Assembly: GCF_023078355.1 (NCBI RefSeq)
Contig: NZ_CP095552.1
Span: 124,001 to 188,000, forward strand
Length of the DNA: 64,000 nt
Direction of reading: 5' to 3'
From: Gordonia hongkongensis
Lineage (GTDB): Bacteria; Actinomycetota; Actinomycetes; Mycobacteriales; Mycobacteriaceae
Both the position numbers and the translations under genes were made by a program. The notes under the pieces were generated by a model. It saw only the letters and a program-made list of their open reading frames with translations, searched no databases and had not been told where the DNA came from. This document shows positions 51,417 through 59,258 of this stretch, in pieces (the first letter of the stretch is position 1; the number at the start of each line of letters is the position of its first letter).

Positions 51417-51980
51417 TCAGGACGCGACGCGACCCAAACGGGCGAGCAGCGTCGTCTGACGATCGGCGCCGGCCGGGATCTCGACCTTGCGGCACACGCC
51501 TTCGGAGTAGATCGCATCGCCGAAACCGTCGACGGCGGCTTCCATCTCGGACAGGTCGTCGTCGGAGAACCGATGGTCGGTACCGGCTGCGCGGGCGATG
51601 TCCCAGCGGTGGGCGACCATGTCGAAACCGTAGAAGCGGATGAGGGTCTCGCCGATCGTCGTCGGTCCGAAGTGTCCGTCGAAGGTGTGTTCGCCGACGG
51701 TCGGGTCGGCGAGCAGTCCGGCGACGGTGTCGCGGTGGGTGTGCCAGGCGGCGGCCGGGTCGTCGAGCGAGGGTGCCGGTCCGGCATCGATGTCGTGGCG
51801 GGAGAAGAACTCGCGCTGGGTGTCGATGACGTGGCCGACGACGTCGCGTCCGGTCCATCCCTCGCACGGCGAGTCCGCGGTCCAGGTGCCGGCGGGCGCG
51901 TCATCGAGGACGGTGGCGAAGCCGTCGGCGAGGCGGACGTAGTGGTCGAGCAATGGTGAGGTGTCGTTGATTGCGGTCAT
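51417..51980 (-). CDS. TIGR03086-family (mycothiol-dependent-type) metalloprotein
   Basis: A 187-residue DinB/MDMPI-fold protein. The motif SPCEGWTGRDVVGHVIDTQREFF (about 37-59) is the family's CxxW..DxxxH block with metal ligand His; FYGFDMVAHRWDIARA supplies the other His pair. Relatives are mycothiol-dependent isomerases or detoxifying transferases. The ATG at 51980 lies 37 bp from the divergent AraC gene. Its 3' end lies beside the tandem repeat array. Confidence 0.86.
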   Translation of the reverse strand: MTAINDTSPLLDHYVRLADGFATVLDDAPAGTWTADSPCEGWTGRDVVGHVIDTQREFFSRHDIDAGPAPSLDDPAAAWHTHRDTVAGLLADPTVGEHTFDGHFGPTTIGETLIRFYGFDMVAHRWDIARAAGTDHRFSDDDLSEMEAAVDGFGDAIYSEGVCRKVEIPAGADRQTTLLARLGRVAS

Positions 51981-52017
51981 GATGAGAGTCAACCGCGAGA
52001 CCACGGGACGGTGATTG

Positions 52018-52845
52018 ATGAAACCCGACAATCCGGCGCGGCTCGACGACGTCGAGCGCGCGCACCTCATCGACCCGTCGGACGCGAGCTTCCGCATCGG
52101 ACGGTGGGCGCCGAGCCCCGATCTGGACGAACTGGTGCGCCGCTTCTGGGTGCCGGTGTGGTGGGTCCCGCCCGGGGCGGAGGCGCCGCAGCGCGTCCTG
52201 CAGTACCCCGTCTGCCTCATCGTCGTCAGCAACACCTACGCCCGCTTCTACGGCGTGGTGACCGGGTTGTCGGAGACGGTGCTGACCGGCGACGGCTGGG
52301 CAGTCGGGGTGATGCTCACGCCGGGAGCCGGGGGAGTGCTGACCGGCGATGTCGGGAAATGGACCGATCGGCATGCCGAACTGTCCGAGGTCTTCGGCGA
52401 CCGGGGCACCGACCTCGAGCGGTCGGTGCGGTCGGTGATGGCAGTCGAACCCGGCGTCGAGGCGACCCAGCGTTCTGCGACCGACCGCGTCGAGGACTGG
52501 CTGCGGTCGTATCTCCCGCTCGACGACGACGGCCGGCTGATCAACGCGATCGTGGAGTACGTGGAAACCGATTCGTCGGTGGTGGCGGTCGCGCAGATCT
52601 GCGAGCGATTTCACCTCACCGAACGCAGCCTGCAGCGGCTGACCCGGCGTCGTCTCGGTCTCACCCCGAAGTGGCTCATCCAACGTCGACGGCTCCACGA
52701 GGCGGCTGAGCGGTTGCGCGACCGGTCGGGAACGCTCGCCTCGCTCGCGGCGGAGCTGTCCTACGCCGACGAGGCGCACTTCGTGCGTGACTTCAAGACA
52801 GTCACCGGTATGACCCCGCGGACGTTCTCCGCGCGGTTCGGCTAG
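52018..52845 (+). CDS. AraC-family transcriptional regulator
   Basis: A 275-residue protein. The N-terminal part (to about 150) is a sensor domain of the DUF6597 type (FRIGRWAPSPDLDELVRRFWVPVWWVP). The C-terminal AraC DNA-binding pair of HTHs is FHLTERSLQRLTRRRLGLTPKWLI and LASLAAELSYADEAHFVRDFKTVTGMTP. The divergent TIGR03086 gene starts only 37 bp away, so it is the obvious target. ATG 52018 is preferred to the adjacent TTG. Confidence 0.88.
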   Translation: MKPDNPARLDDVERAHLIDPSDASFRIGRWAPSPDLDELVRRFWVPVWWVPPGAEAPQRVLQYPVCLIVVSNTYARFYGVVTGLSETVLTGDGWAVGVMLTPGAGGVLTGDVGKWTDRHAELSEVFGDRGTDLERSVRSVMAVEPGVEATQRSATDRVEDWLRSYLPLDDDGRLINAIVEYVETDSSVVAVAQICERFHLTERSLQRLTRRRLGLTPKWLIQRRRLHEAAERLRDRSGTLASLAAELSYADEAHFVRDFKTVTGMTPRTFSARFG

Positions 52846-52967
52846 GCCGGGTACGTCGAGCGGGGCGCAACGACGACGACCTCGGTGGTTGTTGCCGAGA
52901 TCACACCGCGGCAGGCAGAATCGTCGACATATCGGGCAATCGACTCGGCTGATCGTACGGAGGGTGC

Positions 52968-54260
52968 ATGACGGACGCGGCTTCGGTGGCCACGCGCATC
53001 CGCCGGGCGTACGAGGACTTCCTCTCCGGCGGCAATCCGCCGGCCGATGCGGTTCGGTCGATCGTCCGCGACTCGTGGGCGAGGTCCCTGACCGGCGGAG
53101 TGGACCCCAGCGACGCGACCCCGAACGGCGATCGTGCCTCCACGATGTCGCCTGCGGAGTTCGCCGCCTACCGCGCCGCGCATCCCATCACAGCCGTCCG
53201 GCCGTTGGTGCAGTCCCTGATGGTCGACGCCATCGCCGACACGGGGGTCGTCGTCGCACTGACCGACCAGTCCGGGCGTCTGCTGTGGATCGAGGGCGAC
53301 TCGGCCGCTCGTGATCGCGCGGGCCACATCGACTTCGTCGAGGGCTCGGTGTGGAGCGAGGAGGTCGTCGGCACCAACGCCCCCGGACTGGCACTGGCCG
53401 TGGATCGGAGCGTGCAGGTGGTCGGGCCCGAGCACTTCGCCGGACCCGTCCAGGAGTGGAGTTGTGCGGCGGCGCCCGTGCACGACCCGCTGACCGGGCA
53501 CGTGATCGGTGTCATCGACGTGACCGGCGGGCGCGAGGTCGCGGCGCCGTTCGCGCTGGCGGCGGTCCGGTCGGTCGTCGCCGCTGTCGAGCGCGAATTG
53601 CGGGCGGGCGCCGTCGATCTCGCCGACCCGGCCACCTTCGACCCGGCACCGGGCCCGCGGGCCGCGGCCCACCTCGCCGTGCTCGGTGACGGTCCGGGAC
53701 GCTGGCATCGCGCCGCCGACGGGCCCGGCGCCCGCACCCTGTCGCGCCGGCACGCCGAGATCCTCGTTCTGCTGCAAGCGTTTCCGGAAGGTCTGAACAC
53801 CGAACAGCTCGCGTTGAAGCTGGCCGAGGACGGGCTCGACCCGGTCACCGTGCGGGCCGAGATCTCCCGACTCCGCCGCGACCTCGGTGCCGACGTCGTC
53901 GCGAGCCGGCCGTACCGGCTCACACTCGACATCACCTCCGACGTCGACGATCTCCGGTCGCGCATCTCGTCGGGTTCGGACCTCGCGTCGGTCGTCGATG
54001 ACCTCGGCCGCGGCGGGTTGCTCGCCGAATCGACCGCACCGGGGATCGTCGAGATCTTCGAGGAACTCCGCGAGGACCTGCGGTCGCGTCTCTTCGCCGG
54101 CGGCGACGTCGCAGCGTTGCGCCGCTGGACGTCATCGACGCACGGTCGTGACGACCTCGCCGCGTGGCGCCGCCTCGAGCATCGCCTACCCGTGGGCGAT
54201 CCCGACCGGGCCGTCGTCGGCGGCCGCATCCGGCTCTTGGACAAGAGGTACGGAGCCTAG
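52968..54260 (+). CDS. GAF-domain transcriptional activator upstream of aldehyde dehydrogenase
   Basis: A 430-residue cytoplasmic regulator. The N-terminal half is a GAF-like sensor (GVVVALTDQSGRLLWIEGDSA, FVEGSVWSEEVVGTNAPGLAL, SCAAAPVHDPLTGHVIGVIDVTGG), the layout seen in AcoR-type regulators. There is no sigma-54 AAA+ domain. A winged-helix region at about 262-330 reads LSRRHAEILVLLQAFPEGLNTEQLA. It is followed 155 bp later by the aldehyde dehydrogenase and probably activates it in response to an aldehyde or alcohol. Confidence 0.85.
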   Translation: MTDAASVATRIRRAYEDFLSGGNPPADAVRSIVRDSWARSLTGGVDPSDATPNGDRASTMSPAEFAAYRAAHPITAVRPLVQSLMVDAIADTGVVVALTDQSGRLLWIEGDSAARDRAGHIDFVEGSVWSEEVVGTNAPGLALAVDRSVQVVGPEHFAGPVQEWSCAAAPVHDPLTGHVIGVIDVTGGREVAAPFALAAVRSVVAAVERELRAGAVDLADPATFDPAPGPRAAAHLAVLGDGPGRWHRAADGPGARTLSRRHAEILVLLQAFPEGLNTEQLALKLAEDGLDPVTVRAEISRLRRDLGADVVASRPYRLTLDITSDVDDLRSRISSGSDLASVVDDLGRGGLLAESTAPGIVEIFEELREDLRSRLFAGGDVAALRRWTSSTHGRDDLAAWRRLEHRLPVGDPDRAVVGGRIRLLDKRYGA

Positions 54261-54383
54261 CGGCCTGAACTGCATGAACCGCAGGTGGCCGACGTGCAAC
54301 GCACGTGCAACCAACCCGCCCCTAATGTGTGGAACAGATCACAACGGACGCCCTCGGTGTCCCGTGTGACATCCGCAGAGCGT

Positions 54384-54395
54384 CCTCAGCTGAGG
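54384..54395. promoter_or_regulatory. Candidate operator in the aldehyde dehydrogenase promoter
   Basis: A perfect 12-bp palindrome CCTCAGCTGAGG lies 21 bp before the dehydrogenase ATG. A second inverted repeat ACGTGC-AAC-GCACGT is at 54292-54306. Either could be the binding site of the upstream GAF regulator. Confidence 0.4.
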
Positions 54396-54415
54396 CCCAC
54401 ACGCAAGGAGCAACC

Positions 54416-55939
54416 ATGACCGTCTTCGCAAAGCCGGGTGCCGATGGCTCGGTGATGAGCTACGAGTCGCGTTACGACAACTGGATCGGCGGACAGTGGA
54501 CCCCGCCGGTGAAGGGTCAGTACTTCGAGAACCCGTCGCCCGTCGACGGCAAGGTGTTCTGCGAGGTGGCCCGCTCGACCGCCGAGGACATCGACCTCGC
54601 GCTCGACGCCGCACACAAGGCCGCACCCGGATGGGGCAAGACCCCCGTCGCCGAGCGCTCGCTCGCCCTGCTGCGCATCGCCGATCGCATGGAGGAAAAC
54701 CTCGAGAAGCTGGCCGTCGCCGAGACCTGGGACAACGGCAAGGCCGTCCGCGAGACCCTCGCCGCCGACCTCCCGCTGGCCATCGACCACTTCCGCTACT
54801 TCGCCGGCGCGCTGCGCGCCCAGGAGGGGTCGATCTCCGAGGTCGACGAGGACACCGTCGCCTACCACTTCCACGAGCCGCTCGGCGTCGTCGGCCAGAT
54901 CATCCCCTGGAACTTCCCGATCCTGATGGCAGTGTGGAAGCTGGCACCCGCCCTCGCCGCGGGTAACGCGGTGGTGCTCAAGCCCGCCGAGCAGACGCCC
55001 GCGTCGATCCTGTACCTGGTCAGCCTCATCAGCGACCTGCTCCCCGCCGGAGTCCTCAACGTGGTCAACGGATTCGGCGTCGAGGCGGGCAAGCCGCTCG
55101 CCTCGAGCAACCGCATCCGCAAGATCGCGTTCACCGGTGAGACCACCACCGGCCGGCTCATCATGCAGTACGCGTCGGAGAACCTGATCCCGGTCACCCT
55201 CGAACTCGGTGGCAAGAGCCCCAACATCTTCTTCAACGACGTGATGTCCGCCGACGACGGGTTCCTCGACCGTGCGCTGGAAGGCTTCTCGATGTTCGCG
55301 CTCAACCAGGGCGAGGTGTGCACCTGCCCCAGCCGTGCGCTGATCCAGCAGGACATCTACGACGAGTTCATCGCCAAGGCCGTCGACCGCGTCGGAAAGA
55401 TCAAGCAGGGCAACCCCCTCGACACCGACACCATGATGGGCGCGCAGGCCTCGAACGATCAGTTCGAGAAGATCTCCTCCTACCTTGCCATCGGCAAGGA
55501 CGAGGGTGCCGAGGTGCTGATCGGCGGCGAGGCGGCGGATCTCGGCGGTGACCTGTCGGAGGGCTTCTACATCAAACCGACTGTCTTCCAGGGCAACAAC
55601 AAGATGCGCATCTTCCAGGAAGAGATCTTCGGCCCGGTTCTGGCGGTCACCACCTTCAAGGACTTCGCCGACGCCATGCACATCGCCAACGACACCCTCT
55701 ACGGACTCGGCGCCGGAGTGTGGAGCCGCGACGGCGCGACCGCCTACCGGGCCGGCCGCGAGATCCAGGCCGGCCGGGTGTGGACGAACACCTACCACGA
55801 CTACCCGGCACACGCTGCCTTCGGCGGCTACAAGCAGTCCGGTATCGGTCGCGAGAACCACCTCATGATGCTCGAGCACTACCAGCAGACCAAGAACCTC
55901 CTGGTCGGTTACGCTCAGAGCGCCAAGGGTTTCTTCTGA
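54416..55939 (+). CDS. exaC: NAD-dependent aldehyde dehydrogenase (ExaC type)
   Basis: A 507-residue ALDH. Catalytic residues are C302 ([11 protein letters not shown]), E263 ([10 protein letters not shown]) and N166 (IPWNFP). The sequence matches the acetaldehyde/ExaC branch, with the typical C-terminal [24 protein letters not shown] and QTKNLLVGY. It oxidises short aliphatic aldehydes with NAD. AAGGAG lies seven bases upstream of ATG 54416. The DUF779 gene follows, a link known for this enzyme group; the regulator precedes it. Confidence 0.9.
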   Translation: MTVFAKPGADGSVMSYESRYDNWIGGQWTPPVKGQYFENPSPVDGKVFCEVARSTAEDIDLALDAAHKAAPGWGKTPVAERSLALLRIADRMEENLEKLAVAETWDNGKAVRETLAADLPLAIDHFRYFAGALRAQEGSISEVDEDTVAYHFHEPLGVVGQIIPWNFPILMAVWKLAPALAAGNAVVLKPAEQTPASILYLVSLISDLLPAGVLNVVNGFGVEAGKPLASSNRIRKIAFTGETTTGRLIMQYASENLIPVTLELGGKSPNIFFNDVMSADDGFLDRALEGFSMFALNQGEVCTCPSRALIQQDIYDEFIAKAVDRVGKIKQGNPLDTDTMMGAQASNDQFEKISSYLAIGKDEGAEVLIGGEAADLGGDLSEGFYIKPTVFQGNNKMRIFQEEIFGPVLAVTTFKDFADAMHIANDTLYGLGAGVWSRDGATAYRAGREIQAGRVWTNTYHDYPAHAAFGGYKQSGIGRENHLMMLEHYQQTKNLLVGYAQSAKGFF

Positions 55940-55948
55940 CCCGTCGAG

Positions 55949-56026
55949 CCCTTCGAGGCTCGTCGCTAGCGCTCCTCGCACCTCAGGGAGCGGAGGGGTC
56001 GCGCTCCTCGCACCTCAGGGAGCAGA
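55949..56026 (+). repeat. Dispersed intergenic repeat, copy 3 with an extra unit
   Basis: CCCTTCGAGGCTCGTCG, then CGCTCCTCGCACCTCAGGG twice in tandem (the second from about 56001). It lies inside the operon between aldehyde dehydrogenase and DUF779. Confidence 0.75.
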
Positions 56027-56042
56027 CGAAAGGTGATTGACG

Positions 56043-56468
56043 ATGACCGCCGAGCAGAGTGTTCCTGATCGCGTGGTCGCCACAGACTCCGCCGTGCAGC
56101 TCCTGACCAAGTTGTCGGAGCTGCACGGCGGCCTCATGATCCACCAGTCCGGTGGGTGCTGTGACGGCTCGGCCCCGATGTGTTATCCGGTCGGGGAGTA
56201 TCGCGTGGGCCAGCGAGACGTGCTGGTCGGCGAGATCGAATTACCCGAACCCATTCCGGCCGTTCGGGTCTGGATCAACGGTGACCAGTTCGAGCTGTGG
56301 AAACACACCCAGTTGATCCTCGACGTCGTGAAAGGCCGCGGTGCCGGATTCAGTCTCGAGGCACCGGAAGGGGTTCGTTTCCTCTCGCGGGCACGGGCTT
56401 TCACCGACGAGGAGAACGACCTGCTGGCGACGTCGCCACCACTGACGGGGGCCACCGCCGGCCCCTGA
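56043..56468 (+). CDS. DUF779-family protein, aldehyde dehydrogenase partner
   Basis: A 141-residue protein of DUF779, conserved next to ExaC/AcoD aldehyde dehydrogenases. The signature GGCCDGSAPMC gives C39, C40 and C47, likely a metal or redox site. A second block is WKHTQLILDVVKGRGAGFSLEAP. Its job is unknown; assistance to the dehydrogenase is inferred from context. ATG 56043 follows AAAGGTG. A long hairpin terminates the operon. Confidence 0.9.
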   Translation: MTAEQSVPDRVVATDSAVQLLTKLSELHGGLMIHQSGGCCDGSAPMCYPVGEYRVGQRDVLVGEIELPEPIPAVRVWINGDQFELWKHTQLILDVVKGRGAGFSLEAPEGVRFLSRARAFTDEENDLLATSPPLTGATAGP

Positions 56469-56481
56469 GGTCCGACCCACA

Positions 56482-56528
56482 CAGAATGCGTCGTAGGTAC
56501 CGGAAACCGGTACCCACGACGCATTCTG
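56482..56528. terminator. Long hairpin between DUF779 gene and secreted protein gene
   Basis: CAGAATGCGTCGT (56482-56494) pairs with ACGACGCATTCTG (56516-56528), and an inner GGTACCGG/CCGGTACC closes on an AAA loop with one mismatch between the blocks. It ends both convergent transcripts. Confidence 0.85.
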
Positions 56529-56545
56529 CGTTTGTCCGCGGTGTG

Positions 56546-57010
56546 TCACCACTGGTCGAAGCCGACGTTGACCTGGGGGTATCCGGTGTCGATGTGGTTG
56601 TTCATCCAGTAGTTCTGGGCGTGGGGTCCCCAGATGCTGCTCATGGCGGTGTTGACGTTGTGGGGGTGGTTGGTGAGTTGGTAGTTGGCGGTGGGGCCGA
56701 AGGCGCCGATGCGGTAGATGGCGTTGACGTCGAGGTGGTTGGTGAAGGGTGCGGTGGCGGTGATGGTTTCGGTGGCGCCGGGGTAGAGGATGTGTTGGGG
56801 TGCGTTGATCCATTGGCCGCCGTCGGTGTTGGCGCCTTGGAGGTATTCGGGCTTGTCGGTGTGGTTGGTGATGGTCATGGCGACGGTGGGTTCGCCGGGT
56901 CGGGTGATGGGTAGGGTGCCGGCGTGGGCTGCGCCGGCGGCGCCGAGGGCGATGCCGGTGGCGGCGACGAGTCCGAGGGTGGCGGTGGCGATGCGGGTGG
57001 TGGTTTTCAT
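56546..57010 (-). CDS. Small secreted protein, probably highly expressed
   Basis: A 154-residue exported protein. The signal peptide (1-30) ends AAGAAHAGT. The mature part is beta-rich with many Asn, Thr and His (TITNHTDKPEYLQGAN, LDVNAIYRIGAFGPTANY, HAQNYWMNNHIDTGY). There is no Cys. The codon use is extremely biased to AAC/ACC/CAC/CCC-type codons, unlike its neighbours, a common sign of strong expression. Upstream is GGAGCCC. No family recognised; it may be an abundant extracellular or envelope protein. Confidence 0.8.
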   Translation of the reverse strand: MKTTTRIATATLGLVAATGIALGAAGAAHAGTLPITRPGEPTVAMTITNHTDKPEYLQGANTDGGQWINAPQHILYPGATETITATAPFTNHLDVNAIYRIGAFGPTANYQLTNHPHNVNTAMSSIWGPHAQNYWMNNHIDTGYPQVNVGFDQW

Positions 57011-57230
57011 GGTGGGCTCCGGTGTGGTGTGGGGGTTGTGTTGGTGACACCACTGACTCTGCCGGGGATGGGTGGTCGGGGGATTCCGCTGACCGGGTGA
57101 TCGAGCGGGTGAATGGTGCCTCCACCGATCGGGGGACATGCGGTGGTGGTCGCGGGGCGGCTTCGAGAACGATGATCCGAGGTTGCGCCGGTTCGGGGTA
57201 GCGGAACGCGCAGGCAACTACCATCGAGGG

Positions 57231-57773
57231 ATGTCGAACGCCGACGGCTCTCCGCCTCCCCGCCCGCGCGTCGCCGTCACGCCGCTGCGCCCGCAGCGGC
57301 CGGTCGGACGCTCCCCGGTCACTCGCTATGTGATCCTCGGCTGGTTGGTGTCGGTGGCCCTGGTCGTGGTGACCGTCGGCCTGACGCTGGTGTCGCTGAA
57401 CGACATTCGGGCCGTTCTGGCCGCCGATCTCGTCCGGACCAATCCGGGCAGCGGGACCGATGCCGCACGCGCCGTGGACATCTCGTTGATGGTGGGCGGG
57501 GCGATCGCACTGGTCGTCGTGCTCCTCGGGCTGTACGGGTCCGCGCGACTCTGGGACAGTCGACGGTCCGGCCGGAGCATCCTGACGGTCGGCGCCGTCG
57601 TCGCGGTGGCGGGCGCTGTGGCCTTCCATCTCACGGTCAACCCGTCCGCGACAGCACTCTCCGACGCCGGTTTGCCGGTTGTCGCCCAGTGGGTTCCGGC
57701 GGCGGCCGCGCTTGTCGCGGTCGTCGCCACCGGAGCGTCCTACACCCGGTCGGTCACGGCATCCCTGCGCTGA
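57231..57773 (+). CDS. Four-helix membrane protein of unknown function
   Basis: 180 residues. A Pro/Arg-rich start (1-30) precedes four hydrophobic helices (about 33-55, 87-107, 118-137, 150-172). The loop between helices 1 and 2 is rich in Asp/Arg. It is divergent from the small secreted protein and convergent with iniC, overlapping its end by 20 bp. No family recognised. Confidence 0.65.
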   Translation: MSNADGSPPPRPRVAVTPLRPQRPVGRSPVTRYVILGWLVSVALVVVTVGLTLVSLNDIRAVLAADLVRTNPGSGTDAARAVDISLMVGGAIALVVVLLGLYGSARLWDSRRSGRSILTVGAVVAVAGAVAFHLTVNPSATALSDAGLPVVAQWVPAAAALVAVVATGASYTRSVTASLR

Positions 57774-59258
57774 AACCATGGCCGCCGCTCCGGACCGCCT
57801 CACCGAGTTGGGCGACGATACCCTCGGCACTACGCACCGCGACCTGACATGCCGACGCCGAGGCCGGCGCGAGGAGCGGGTGGCCGGCACGTGCCCGCCA
57901 GGTCCGCGCGGCGTCGATCGCGGCGTCCCGCAGTGTGTACACGTCGGCGGTCGCGGGCAGTCCGAGGCGGGCCGCGGGATCGATGCCCGACCCGCCGATG
58001 AGCCGGGTGATCTCGGCCGTCTGGTCAGCGGGGAGGTCGACGCCCCCGGCCCGGATGGTGCCGAGCAGACGCAGCTCTCGGAAACCGTGGACGTCCGCGA
58101 GTTCCCGGCGAACCGCGGCCCGGACGTCACGCGCCCCCGCCGACGATGACGCGGCCAGGAGGTGATCCATCGTCACCAGCGCCGAATGGGACTTGAGCTG
58201 GTCCGCGCGCTGCCCGAACTGGGTGTCGATGATGGCGCTCAACTCCGAGAGTCCGCTGCGCTCGACGAGTTCGGCGGCCAGCGCCGACGAGGAGCTCGCA
58301 CCGAACCGGATGAGCGTGACCGCCATCCGGATGCCGAAGGCGCCGAAGCGTTCGGCCAGCGAGCGCCGGAGCTCCGCGGGTATGTCGGGCAGGATGTCCG
58401 GCCGGGAGAACCGGTCCATCGTCAGCAGGGCCGCCTCGAGGTCGGGCGCCGGGGTCGCGGCCAGCTGTGCCAGCGCGCGGAACTCGACCTCCCGCATGGT
58501 GCGGGCGGCCAGTGCCAGCAGTCCCGCCACCGGCACGACCGCCTGGCACAGGCCCGTGCGTTCGAGCTCGCCGGCGAACCGTCCGGCGATCTGGTGCGCG
58601 GAGATCATCGCATCCATCCGGCCGGCACCGAGCTCGTCCGCGCGGGAGACGACGCCGATGACACCCAGCGGGCCCGACGATCCGCCGATGGCCGACCCGA
58701 TGCGGCGCAGCATCGTTGTGTCGGTGGCGGTCAGCGAACGCAACAGGTAGACGACGGCGTCGACGCCGGACTGGCCGTCGTCGGGGTGAGGAGCCGGATT
58801 GTCGACGCGGACAACTCCGTCGACAACGACGCCGTGCCCGGGGTGTCGACGATGGTCGTCGACTGTAGGGCACGCGCGGGCCATTCGACATCCAGGCGGT
58901 CGACACGATCGGCGGTGAGCCGCCCGAAATCGAAGCCGAGCCGACCATCGATGCGGGTCACCGGGATGCCCACCGCGCGGCCGTCGTCGACGTGTGCGGT
59001 GACCGACGGCGACCGGCCGTTGCGGTACCAGGTGACGACCCGCGTGCACTCGGTGGCATCGGTGGGGGCGATGTCCTGTCCCACAAGGGCGTTCAGCAGC
59101 GTTGACTTGCCTGCTTTGAGCGAACCGGCCAGGGCGACCCGCACCGGCTGATACAACCGGTGGGCGCACACGTCGAGCTCGGCCTGTGCGTGCGGGTCGT
59201 CGGCGAGGGCGGTGCGGGTGGCGTCGAGAAACCCTCGGGCGCGGGCGATGTCGGTCAT
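57754..59258 (-). pseudogene. iniC: IniC-like dynamin GTPase, broken by a one-base frameshift
   Basis: Restored length would be about 501 residues, as in IniC (493). The first frame (59258 down to about 58786) has the GTPase P-loop GSLKAGKST (45-53) and G3 VDTPG (138-141), then reaches RLLTP at residue 159 and turns into junk ending in a stop. The correct continuation DDGQSGVDAVVYLLRS is in the next frame and runs to 57754 with G4-like VVSRADE. One base is missing at the GGGG run 58783-58786 (plus strand). All other sequence is well conserved, so either a recent mutation or a homopolymer sequencing error. The start overlaps the iniA stop. Confidence 0.85.
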
